Source: Phycisphaerae bacterium (GTDB lineage: Bacteria > Planctomycetota > Phycisphaerae > Tepidisphaerales > Tepidisphaeraceae). Taken from it: a DNA stretch of 64,000 nt. Shown here one piece after another: positions 19,152 through 27,068 of the stretch (its first letter is position 1; the number at the start of each line of letters is the position of its first letter). The stretch is from NCBI GenBank assembly GCA_026004655.1, contig BPJO01000007.1:118290-182289 (forward strand), in the 5' to 3' direction. Under the pieces are notes generated by a model that saw only the letters and a program-made list of their open reading frames with translations, ran no database searches and had not been told where the DNA came from. Both the position numbers and the translations under genes were made by a program.

Positions 19152-21794
19152 ATGTCTGACTGGATTGACTACAAATCGCTACGCGCTAGCTTGACGCTTC
19201 GTGCCGTCTTGTCTCGGTATGGCATTGATCTTAAGGAGCGTGGTGATCGCGGCACCGGTCCGTGCCCACTGCCGAAGCATCCTGGCACAGGCCGATCCGC
19301 CTCATTCTCCGCTCATCTGACACGGGGTCTGTGGAACTGTTTCGGTTGTCATGTCGGTGGGAACGCCTTGGATCTGGCGGTGCGGATGGAGGGGTTTGAT
19401 CCGACCGATACAGCGGACTTCCGACGCGGCGCGCTTCGCGTGAGAGAAGTCTTCGGCATCGCTGGAGTCGACCGCGCTACCGAGAGGCGACCACCAGCAA
19501 CGCGAGCGTCCATTCCTCGAACAGTACCGACCGCAACAGCATCGGACACTCACACGAATGAAACGCACGTCAATACTTCGCCGGTCAAGGTCAACGAACC
19601 CTTGGATTTCTCGCTGAAGGATCTCGACGCCGAACACCCGTATCTGTTGGAGCGTGGATTTCTAGCCGAGACGATCGCGCACTTCGGCCTGGGGTACTGC
19701 AATCGCGGTGCGATGAAAGGCCGCGTCGCGATCCCAATCCACGACTCACTGGGTCACCTCGTTGGTTACGCAGGACGACTGACGCGTGACGAGGGTTTCA
19801 CCGATGCGGAACCGAAGTACAAGCTGCCCGGCGAGCGCGAGCGCAACGGCGTTCGGCACCGATTTGAGAAGTCCAGACTCCTGTATAACCTCCACCGCCT
19901 CACCACACCGACCCGCAGCCTCATCCTCGTGGAAGGATACCCATCGGTCTGGTGGCTGTGGCAGCACGGGCATTCGAATGTCGTGGCGGTAATGGGCGCG
20001 GACTGCTCGCCGGATCAGGCGAATCTGATCGTGCAGGCGTTGTCCCCGGACGGTGTCGCGATCGTATTCACGGACGGTGACGACGCCGGTGAGGCACGCC
20101 GCCGGGCACAAGTGGATGCACCCACACGGCCGCAACCTTCACTCGCCCGCTTGGTGACACTCCAGCGCGAGCAGCTTGAGCGGCGCGAGTCCTTGCAGGC
20201 CCATGAAGCACACTCGGCTCTATTCCATCCGGTCGACGATACGCTGTCCCGCTACTTGCATCGCCAGCAGACCGCCGAACGCAACGCCTTAAATGAAGCC
20301 GACCTCCTGATCCAGCGTGAACGTGAACGTCTCGACGAAGTCCGGCGCCTGCAGCAGGAGTACCAGCGGAAAGGACCGGCGGCGGTCTACGCCTTCAGTA
20401 TTCATTCAAGCCTGCAACTGGCACGGGACGAACAAGAGTTTTCAGCGGCACTGCACGCCGTCACCCGCGAATTGGAAGAACAGCACCGCTACCACATCAC
20501 CCAGAAACTACAGGGCGGTCGACTCAACGTCCAAGTCACCGAGGCGACCGAGCCGGCCGTCGCATGGATCGAGCAGTGGTTCGGCGGCACGCTCAACCCC
20601 ACGCAACTGGCGCGGATCGAAAGACACGTCGGAACCCAAACCGTCGGACGCGAGCATGTCATGGTCATCCCCGACGAGCCGATCGAGTTGAACGGTAGCG
20701 TGCGCGCGGATGCGAAAATGCTCGGCGCGAGGGCGGTGTCCACGGTCCTGAGTAAGCTCGACAAAACCGAGGAGGTCGAAGAGCGACAACACGCCGCCCG
20801 CCTTAGCACGGGCAGTCACGGGCGTCTGTGGGTCGGGCATCGTCTGGACGCCCACGACCGCGTGATCGGCCCGGCGATGCTTCTCCTCGCTGAGATCGTT
20901 CACGCCGCAGTTTCCGGCACGACGGGCAGCGGCAAGTCTTATCTCGCCCGTGTTCTCGTCGAAGAAGCAATGCAGCAGCCGGACCTCGGTGTGCTCGTGA
21001 TCGACCCGCGGAACCAGTTCGCGGGGTTGATGGTTCGGGAGGATCGTCCCAACATTCTGTCGCGATACGCGGAGTTCGCGATGCCGCCGAACCAGGCGCG
21101 GGGATTCGCGGTCACGTATCACGCACCGGGGCCGGCCGATCTGCTGTCAGGCTCACTTATAGAATCGTTGTACAACGGCCATCACGTCGTCAGTTTGAAG
21201 GCGCTCGATGAAGCCGCACGCTGCGCTCAGTGTGCGGCGATCCTAAACACCGTGTTCGGTGTGCTCGCCGCCAAAGGTGAGTCGGACCACCCTCGCCTGC
21301 TGATCATGATTGATGAAGCACATCTGCTGACCCGCCGCAGGGTCGAAGAGACGGCTAAGGCCGACGCCATCCGCAGCGAGAACGCGATCGATCAGATCGT
21401 GCGTGAAGGAAGGAAATACGGCATCCAGATGATCGCCGTGAGCCAAAGCATGCGGGACTTTTCCCGCGACCTGGCCAGCGTTCGTCAGATGACCGCGACG
21501 AAAGCGTGGCTCCGCAATTCGGACAATGAGATCGATTACGCGGCAGCGTTCTTGGCCGACGCGAAGTCGCTTGTGCGTTTGCCCACCGGTACAGCGATTC
21601 TGCAGAACGTATCCTGGGGAGAGATGCGCGTCCGGATTCGTCCGCCGTGGTCGAAGGTATGTGAGTTGACCGGGTCGGAACTGGCAGAGTTGGTTAGCAA
21701 TCCTCTGTCCCGCAGCGAGCAGGAGGTTTCGTCCGAAGCACGCGTATTGCTGGACAAAATCCGCAGCGTTTGCGCCGAGGACGGGGACCGGTGA
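19152..21794 (+). CDS. CHC2/Toprim primase fused to HerA/FtsK-like ATPase
   Basis: 880 aa from MSDWIDYKSL with an AGGAG site. The N-terminal CHC2 zinc finger has Cys38, His43, Cys63 and Cys66 (CPLPKH...WNCFGC). It is followed by a DnaG-like catalytic region (RVAIPIHDSLGHLVGYAGR) and a Toprim domain with LVEGYPS (Glu near 260) and FTDGDDAG (near 305). A charged, coiled-coil-prone linker runs from about 320 to 470. After a middle domain comes a P-loop ATPase of the HerA/FtsK/VirB4 group: Walker A GTTGSGKS (about 589-596), Walker B LLIMIDEAH (about 716-724) and VSQSMRDF. Primer synthesis joined to DNA pumping suggests replication or transfer of the mobile element. The frame is uninterrupted across the fusion. 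A winged-helix gene overlaps its end. Confidence 0.85.
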   Translation: MSDWIDYKSLRASLTLRAVLSRYGIDLKERGDRGTGPCPLPKHPGTGRSASFSAHLTRGLWNCFGCHVGGNALDLAVRMEGFDPTDTADFRRGALRVREVFGIAGVDRATERRPPATRASIPRTVPTATASDTHTNETHVNTSPVKVNEPLDFSLKDLDAEHPYLLERGFLAETIAHFGLGYCNRGAMKGRVAIPIHDSLGHLVGYAGRLTRDEGFTDAEPKYKLPGERERNGVRHRFEKSRLLYNLHRLTTPTRSLILVEGYPSVWWLWQHGHSNVVAVMGADCSPDQANLIVQALSPDGVAIVFTDGDDAGEARRRAQVDAPTRPQPSLARLVTLQREQLERRESLQAHEAHSALFHPVDDTLSRYLHRQQTAERNALNEADLLIQRERERLDEVRRLQQEYQRKGPAAVYAFSIHSSLQLARDEQEFSAALHAVTRELEEQHRYHITQKLQGGRLNVQVTEATEPAVAWIEQWFGGTLNPTQLARIERHVGTQTVGREHVMVIPDEPIELNGSVRADAKMLGARAVSTVLSKLDKTEEVEERQHAARLSTGSHGRLWVGHRLDAHDRVIGPAMLLLAEIVHAAVSGTTGSGKSYLARVLVEEAMQQPDLGVLVIDPRNQFAGLMVREDRPNILSRYAEFAMPPNQARGFAVTYHAPGPADLLSGSLIESLYNGHHVVSLKALDEAARCAQCAAILNTVFGVLAAKGESDHPRLLIMIDEAHLLTRRRVEETAKADAIRSENAIDQIVREGRKYGIQMIAVSQSMRDFSRDLASVRQMTATKAWLRNSDNEIDYAAAFLADAKSLVRLPTGTAILQNVSWGEMRVRIRPPWSKVCELTGSELAELVSNPLSRSEQEVSSEARVLLDKIRSVCAEDGDR

Positions 21795-21976
21795 ACATGT
21801 CGCAGCTCGCCTGCCTGTCCGGCATCACCAGCAAGCGGAGACTCGGCACCCTCGTTGACGAATTGCAGCAGGCCGGGCTCATCATTTCCCGCAAGCTCCC
21901 CGAACGCGGAAGCCCGCGGCTGATCGAGTCGATCTCAGAAGATATTCGGCTGTTGGACGGAATGCGACGACAGTAA
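21791..21976 (+). CDS. Small winged-helix DNA-binding protein
   Basis: 61 aa if translation begins at the GTG overlapping the primase-HerA stop (GTGA at 21791-21794), or 59 aa from the ATG at 21797. The sequence MSQLACLSGITSKRRL, then LVDELQQAGLI and PRLIESISEDI, reads as a helix-turn-helix followed by a wing, as in MarR/ArsR-like or initiator-type winged helices. The overlap indicates co-translation with the ATPase. It may supply DNA-site specificity to that enzyme or repress the operon. It could also be the displaced C-terminal domain of the fusion protein, since many HerA-like proteins end in such a fold. Confidence 0.6.
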   Translation: MNMSQLACLSGITSKRRLGTLVDELQQAGLIISRKLPERGSPRLIESISEDIRLLDGMRRQ

Positions 21977-22119
21977 GGCATGCATCTTGTCTGGTCATTG
22001 CTGTTGATCCCGCGTCCCATCGGCCTGCGCAGGTGGCATTGCTTTGTGATTCGCTTTTGCACTGCACCCGAACTCAATCGGTTGAGCGGTGTAGGACGGT
22101 GGGCATCGCCACATCGAAA

Positions 22120-22970
22120 TCAATGAACGTGCCGAACTGTGGCACAGCAAGAATCGCGGGATGAAGCTGAAACACGTAACTTCGATCCAGAGGGTGCATG
22201 CAAAGCAGCGTGTTTTTCGATCCGGAGGGTGACCGGGGTCATTCGTGCAATGCAGGAGTGAAGCCGATCAAAGGTCAACGCAGGTTCGGCGCCCTTTGGG
22301 ACAAGAGATTGCACCCCGATCACTGCATCGAGCAACTCCCGTTGGCTGGTCGCGTGCAACTCGGTGCCGTCGTAATGCACTTGGACGGGACAAGACGAAA
22401 TGCCCTTACCGATTCGTTGGGCTAACTGCAGCAGTTTGCATGACGAACTCAAATCCCCTCCCAGGGATCAGACCGATCGAGTTGAGCAGCGAAGTCCGGC
22501 GAAAGCACGCGCAATCCGCAGGCAACGTCATGCAGACGAGTTCCCAAGATTCGATTGGTCACTACCGTGGCGAAATGATTCGCCCACCGCTTGGCGGATG
22601 GAATTAGACGTACGTTCTCGCTCGAAAAAACGATTCCCCAGTGTAAGAGGAGCGTTTCCGGTCAGATGCACGTGAAGCATCGCGGGGATGTCGTCCGGAT
22701 CGTGCGCCCCGTCGGCGTCTAGGGAGACAATGGTTCTGCACCCCCATGCTGATCGCATCGCGAAAGCCAGCCATCAGGGCGGCACCATAGCCGGTGGTTC
22801 CCGACAGATCGATTACCTTCGCGCCGGCTCGGGACGCCACGGCTACTGTGCCATCGTTAGAGTGGTCATTCACCACGATCACCCGCGCAGTGGCAAGTCG
22901 TTTTTTCAACCACAGCACGAATGCTCGATTCTTCGTTCCTTGCAGGAATCACGGCGATGGCGTCATGCAT
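22120..22970 (-). CDS. Family 2 glycosyltransferase (frameshifted)
   Basis: Reading three frames in turn reconstructs a dolichyl-phosphate-mannose-synthase-like GT2. It starts at 22970 (MHDAIAVIPARNEESSIRAV), continues RLATARVIVVNDHSNDGT, then TTGYGAALMAGFRDAISMG, CRTIVSLDADGAHDPDDIP (DxD motif), LTLGNRF, RLHDVACGLRVLSP, and a tail with QRIGKGISSCPVQVHYDG. The breaks coincide with runs of A6, G5, T6 and G4, each one base too long, and one further break is unclear. This is the same error type as elsewhere in the window, so the gene may be intact in reality. It starts 20 bases after the XRE-TPR gene on the same strand, suggesting an operon. Confidence 0.65.
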
Positions 22971-22990
22971 GTGGTACTCAGAAAAGGCGC

Positions 22991-24177
22991 TCACCGAATC
23001 GGTCGATGCGCGATCGCATTTGCTGAATCCGCTTCAACTGCTGCGCAAATCCAAAACTCGTTGCTTATGGTCATCGCCGCCTTCCAAAGCGGTTCAGCGT
23101 TCTGTCCGGCGGCACCGCCAGCAAGTGCCATCCACTTCGACAATATGGCTCTTTGCAGGGGCTGGTTTTTTTCGATCGGCTTTGAAGCAGAGTCTTCTCC
23201 GACGTCTCAAAGGTGTTCAACGCCGCGTCGACATCTCGCAATCGCAAATACAGGATGCCCAAAATGGCACAGATTCGAGCCCATCTGGCAGGCATCGTCT
23301 AGACCTTCCGCCATCTCGATAGCGCCTTTGATCAATGGCTCCACGTCCGAAACATCATCTTCTATACGCTGGCGACTACGGTCACCCGCCCAACCGGTGT
23401 GGACAACGCGGACTTTTTGGTTTTGTCCCGAATGCGAGTAATCAAGCGTTCCGCCGAGATGCGATCCTCCGACGCCTCGCGATATCGCCCGGCAGAGTAA
23501 TGAAACGACGCCCGATGCAGGAGGCACGTAACCTGCAATGCGAAGTCGTGCGTGCGTTTCGAAGCGGTCACCGCACGCTCGATGAATGTGGGTGCAAAAC
23601 TTACCAATTCCGCATCATTTGAGATCTGAGTTTGATCGGCCAGCGAGAGGTAGTAATGAGCTACGACTTGTGCATGAGATGATCGATCGCTCTTCTCCAG
23701 GACCGCAACGGCCGGTCCCATGAGAAGGAGGCATTGAAAGAACTCTTCACGATCAGACAACGCTTGGGACCGAAGCATGCTGGCGGAGGTATCAACCGAA
23801 TCAAACTCGGAAAAAGTCGCTACCGTTTCGGCGAGGGTCCCAATCGGCTTGATTAGTGCTCGGATGACCGCAGACGAAGCGTCTTCGGCAGACTCGAACA
23901 GATCGCGCACGTTCTTGCCCAGATGCCGCGCGACCTTTGACGCGGTAGTTCGATCAACCCACTGCTTAGATTTCACTCGGTTCAGTGTGCGCCTGCTGCA
24001 GTTCGCGGCAGCGGCATGCTGCTGCCCAACCGCCTGCGGAATCCAGGCACCGAGGAGGGAAACAGCGTCCTCTCGAAGTCGCACATGCTGGCGATTGCGT
24101 GTCCTGCGGACAGAACTCATCCGGGCAGTTTGGGCACTTATCGGCAAGGAAGCAACTAATTTCCGTATACCGGCCAT
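22991..24177 (-). CDS. XRE-type helix-turn-helix regulator with TPR-like region (frameshifted 3' part)
   Basis: Start chosen at 24177 (MAGIRKLVASLP); the ATG at 24120 is an alternative. Residues near 45-90 form an HTH: CSRRTLNRVKSKQW...TASKVARHLGKNVRDLFE. A helical, TPR-like domain follows (FSEFDSVDTSASML, REEFFQCLLLMGPAVAVLE, HAQVVAHYYLSLADQ). Beyond about 23410 the frame shifts: VEPLIKGAIEMAEGLDDA, then ARICAILGILYLRLRDVDAA, then QRAILSKWMALAGGAAGQ, ending at a TGA at 22991. One shift falls in an A7 run. HTH plus TPR is the layout of peptide- or signal-responsive regulators. A hairpin with a U-tract sits just 5' of the start. Confidence 0.55.
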
Positions 24178-24184
24178 CGCAAAA

Positions 24185-24209
24185 ACCCCACGAGATTGCA
24201 GCTCGTGGG
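24185..24209 (-). terminator. Intrinsic-terminator-like hairpin immediately before the XRE-TPR start
   Basis: On the minus strand: CCCCACGAG, a 7-nt loop, CTCGTGGGG, then TTTTTG and the ATG at 24177. A perfect 9-bp GC-rich stem followed by U5 fits a Rho-independent terminator or attenuator placed in the leader of the regulator gene. If it terminates efficiently, expression of the downstream genes depends on antitermination or on a start inside the gene. Confidence 0.5.
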
Positions 24210-24339
24210 GCGATTTGGACGCCGGGAAAGGCAGGTCGCCCGTCGTCCGTGTGTAAGTATAGCATTTACATATATTTGCGCAACTGGTCTGCCATGTAAC
24301 TACTGAGCTTCCTACACCGAAGCTCGAAAGGCAGGCCCC

Positions 24340-25281
24340 GTGCAAAAGATTACTGTGACACCGTTTATCCGGAACCTATTTTGCAATGTCCCCATCGAAG
24401 GCGGCTTGACCGACGCAGAAATCCTTTCAAAGTCCCCGGTGAAGATCGCGCCCCAAACCTTCAGTCGGCATCGCATCCACCCGCCGCGTGCCGTGCCGGC
24501 CGAGGAGCTGGTTGCTGTCGCGCGGGCGGCACAAGCTCGCTTAGGCATTGACGCGGCAGCGATCCTCGCAAAGGTACGTGAGCGCGGCGCGGGCCGTTGC
24601 GCCGATGACTTCACTCGACTTCAAGCAACGAGCGTTGCAACCTCAGCCAAAGATCGATCACGGATGGAGAAACTCGCGAAGTCACTCGCATATTCGTCAT
24701 CGCGGATTTACCTTTTTGACCGATCCGACTCATTTCCGTATCTCAGGCCGGAGCAGGAAGAGTTGGGTACGGACGAGGTAAACTCAGACGAGTCCTCTTG
24801 GCGAGATAAGCCGCCTGCTCCACTCCGGTATGCGCGGCGACCTCGAGTCTCGGTCCTCCTAACCGCAGATTCCCTGCGCGTCCGACACCGAGAGTATGGC
24901 GACGAAGGCATTGAGCAGTTGCTCGGAAATCTTGAGATACAAGAACACAGCCTCTCGATCATCGATGATTCACCGCGAAGGGCACACCGTGTCTTTAGGG
25001 GCGTGCTCGCGGATGTCATGGCGCTAACGATCTTTGATCGCAGAGCGATGATCGTATACCCGCAGCACGAGCGATCTTTTCGGGTTTACGATGCCGATCG
25101 GAATGTAGTCGACGCGACGCTGATTCGCGAAGCTATCGCCGCGCTTCATCGGCTTCGCCGGTTTCGGATGCATTCATCACGCGTATCGGCGATCGCAGCG
25201 TTTCTGAAGAGTCATCTGTCATACGTCCGTGCGGTTGACCCGGTACTGACCGGCGGTAACACCGTGAATCGCCGCGATTGA
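24340..25281 (+). CDS. Unknown protein divergent from the XRE-TPR regulator
   Basis: 313 aa from a GTG at 24340, with AAAGG 7 bases upstream. No family recognised. The N-terminal 100 residues are helical (AEELVAVARAAQARLGIDAAAILAKV). The middle is acidic and disordered-looking (EELGTDEVNSDESSWRDKP). The C-terminal 130 residues look like a compact alpha/beta domain (VSVLLTADSLRVRHREYGDEG, FRGVLADVMALTIF, MIVYPQHERSFRVYDADRN). No membrane segment or signal peptide. Its head-to-head position with an HTH-TPR gene suggests it is a target of, or partner to, that regulator. Confidence 0.6.
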   Translation: MQKITVTPFIRNLFCNVPIEGGLTDAEILSKSPVKIAPQTFSRHRIHPPRAVPAEELVAVARAAQARLGIDAAAILAKVRERGAGRCADDFTRLQATSVATSAKDRSRMEKLAKSLAYSSSRIYLFDRSDSFPYLRPEQEELGTDEVNSDESSWRDKPPAPLRYARRPRVSVLLTADSLRVRHREYGDEGIEQLLGNLEIQEHSLSIIDDSPRRAHRVFRGVLADVMALTIFDRRAMIVYPQHERSFRVYDADRNVVDATLIREAIAALHRLRRFRMHSSRVSAIAAFLKSHLSYVRAVDPVLTGGNTVNRRD

Positions 25282-25348
25282 ACTTAGCGGATACGTTTGC
25301 GGTGGTCACACGATCCATCGCCGATCGCACCACTTGGCTCTCCTGGTG

Positions 25349-26083
25349 TCAGCCGCGTGGAAGATCACGTTCGATGGCGGCCTGCTCTTTCCGGTGGGCC
25401 GGAACTGCTTGCAGTGGCTTGGTCTGGCTGGACGCCAGCTTGTCCACCAAGCTTGAGTGATGATTCGATGGCTTGGCGTTACCGTCTTGGCCTGTGGCAG
25501 CTGTTGTCGCGCCGCCATGGTCGTTACCGTTGTACATGATGTTATCTCCAGAAGATCGAGAAGTAGAAAACCCGAGCAGCTTGCCCGTTCGTGCGTAGTA
25601 GTTCTTCAGCGCACTGTGAGAAGCTGCGAACAAAACGACACAAATAGCGACGACGGCAACATCGGTGATCCAGTTCAGCCAGTCGGCGGTGCCGAGTACC
25701 CGGTTCAATAGATATCCTCCTGCGGCCGCTAGCAGCGTATTGCTGCAAAACTCGTAATATCGGTAGTGATTCAACACGAGGTAATCGAACCCCTCCAGCG
25801 ACTCGCCTAACCGCTCGTCATCCCACTCCGGTCGGTTGATTCCCAGACATTGATGCAACGGATCGAGCAAGACCCACCGGAAACAACTCAGCACCATGCC
25901 GATCAGGGTGGCGGCGAGAATCGCATACAGCGGCGGTGCAAGCTCCCAATCGCTTTGACCGACCGGTTGCAGCCACTGGGCGATCGCCGGAACGACCGGT
26001 GATATCACGAACAAGGTCAAGAAGCCTGGCAGCACATACGCGACCGTCACCCCGAACGTTCTGCTAGCGGACGAATCCTTCAT
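25349..26083 (-). CDS. Four-helix membrane protein (unknown)
   Basis: 244 aa. Hydrophobic segments at about residues 10-34, 48-68, 113-133 and 137-157 flank an acidic loop (RPEWDDERLGESLEGFDYL) and an aromatic HYRYYEF motif. The opening FGVTVAYVLPGFLTLF and the HYRYYEF-type motif recall a family of uncharacterised bacterial inner-membrane proteins that I cannot name. The C-terminal 80 residues are polar and low in complexity (GNDHGGATTAATGQDGN). It sits alone, convergent with the unknown 313-aa protein gene, as island cargo. Confidence 0.65.
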   Translation of the reverse strand: MKDSSASRTFGVTVAYVLPGFLTLFVISPVVPAIAQWLQPVGQSDWELAPPLYAILAATLIGMVLSCFRWVLLDPLHQCLGINRPEWDDERLGESLEGFDYLVLNHYRYYEFCSNTLLAAAGGYLLNRVLGTADWLNWITDVAVVAICVVLFAASHSALKNYYARTGKLLGFSTSRSSGDNIMYNGNDHGGATTAATGQDGNAKPSNHHSSLVDKLASSQTKPLQAVPAHRKEQAAIERDLPRG

Positions 26084-26191
26084 AGTTGTTGTTCAGCCCT
26101 CCGGCATCATTGCGAGGGCCGCATGAATTACCTCCACAATCTCGCCTGACACGGAAACAGTGTCAAGCAAAATTGACCTGACAATGTTCCC

Positions 26192-26437
26192 GTGGCGACC
26201 AAGGCTCAACATCACCAGCAGTACGCCGCCGTACCCCAAGTGCTACGGCTGCTTCGCGAAGAGGCGGGCCTTACCCAGCGGCAGTTGGGGGACCTTCTCA
26301 ATCGGCCGCAGTCTTGGATTTACAACTGCGAAACCGCCAATCGCCGAGTCGATGTGGCCGAGTTCTGCCAGTGGTGTCGGGCATGCCGTGTTTCGCCCGC
26401 GCAGGCGTTACGCCGGCTCGACGGCGAGTTGCAATGA
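26192..26437 (+). CDS. XRE-family helix-turn-helix protein
   Basis: 81 aa from a GTG. The HTH_3 fold is clear: VLRLLREEAGLTQRQLGDLL is helices 1-2, and RPQSWIYNCETANRRVDVAEF covers the recognition helix and following turn. It is a single-domain, Cro/CI-size regulator. A 330-bp non-coding stretch with repeated GTCCG/CGGAC palindromes follows and may hold its operators. Likely a transcriptional regulator of the island's recombinase region. Confidence 0.8.
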   Translation: MATKAQHHQQYAAVPQVLRLLREEAGLTQRQLGDLLNRPQSWIYNCETANRRVDVAEFCQWCRACRVSPAQALRRLDGELQ

Positions 26438-26768
26438 GAAGTCACAGTTTCAGAGATCACCGCTGTTGAAGCGCGTGTCCGTCTCGCGGACACAACCCCG
26501 TCCGTATGCGGACAGAACGTGGACACATTCGGACGCAAACGCCGCGCATCGTTCTAATGGCGATTCGGGGACGCCAATATCAGCGTTTCGCAACCTGTCC
26601 GTGCGGTTTTTTCGCGAATGTGTCCGGGACAAAACGGGGTGCCATTGGGAAAATGGATCACAACCTACACAACGAGTGTCACGCCGGTTTTCCGACCAGT
26701 CTCCGGATCTGAGAAAGTATCGTTGGTTCTGCCGCACGCATCCCGCTGAAAGTATTGTCAGTGACGTG
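26438..26768. other. Non-coding, palindrome-rich region upstream of the recombinase unit
   Basis: 331 bp between the XRE gene and the 70-aa gene. The forward frame through it (26160-26981) has no sensible sequence until the ATG at 26769. It contains a cluster of GTCCG/CGGAC inverted repeats, listed separately. No RNA gene recognised. Confidence 0.5.
26475..26631. repeat. Cluster of GTCCG/CGGAC palindromes (candidate operators or att sites)
   Basis: Visible units: GTGTCCG-5 nt-CGGACAC (26475-26493, perfect 7-bp arms), GTCCG-4 nt-CGGAC (26500-26513), single CGGAC near 26530, TGTCCG near 26596, and the perfect TGTCCGGGACA (26621-26631). Such repetition of one pentamer in both orientations suits a protein-binding array, either for the adjacent XRE protein or for the recombinase. 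Confidence 0.45.
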
Positions 26769-26981
26769 ATGCAGCGGCCTCAATCGTACATGCCCGCGTC
26801 TGAGTCGGTCTGTCCCGACTGGATCACACCCGAACTCGTCCAACGCACGCTGAGCGTCTGGCAGAAGCGATCGCTAACTCGACTAACAGAGGCTGATGCG
26901 ATCGAGATATTGCGTACTGTCGGCCGACTTGCCGACGTATTGATGACCACAGCCCCGCGCGGAACCGCGCGGGCGGAGTAG
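26769..26981 (+). CDS. Small conserved-looking protein upstream of the recombinase
   Basis: 70 aa from the ATG at 26769. The core DWITPELVQRTLSVWQKRSL and TEADAIEILRTVGRLADVL reads as two amphipathic helices. The longer frame starting at 26160 is rejected because its first 200 residues are a shadow of the XRE gene and of non-coding DNA. It lies 87 bp before the serine recombinase in the same direction. It could be a recombination directionality factor or a small regulator; the position, not the sequence, suggests this. Confidence 0.5.
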   Translation: MQRPQSYMPASESVCPDWITPELVQRTLSVWQKRSLTRLTEADAIEILRTVGRLADVLMTTAPRGTARAE

Positions 26982-27068
26982 CACACGCGGCGACGAAAGC
27001 CCCCTGATTTAACGGGCGTTTTTCGCACTCGATCGGTACCATGCGGAAAGGATTCAACAGGAGCTTGC

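Noticed and set aside
22120..24177. Interpretation of the glycosyltransferase and regulator as decaying pseudogenes of the island
   Set aside because: Most breaks are homopolymers one base too long, the same signature seen in essential genes elsewhere, so sequence error explains them better, although decay is not excluded.
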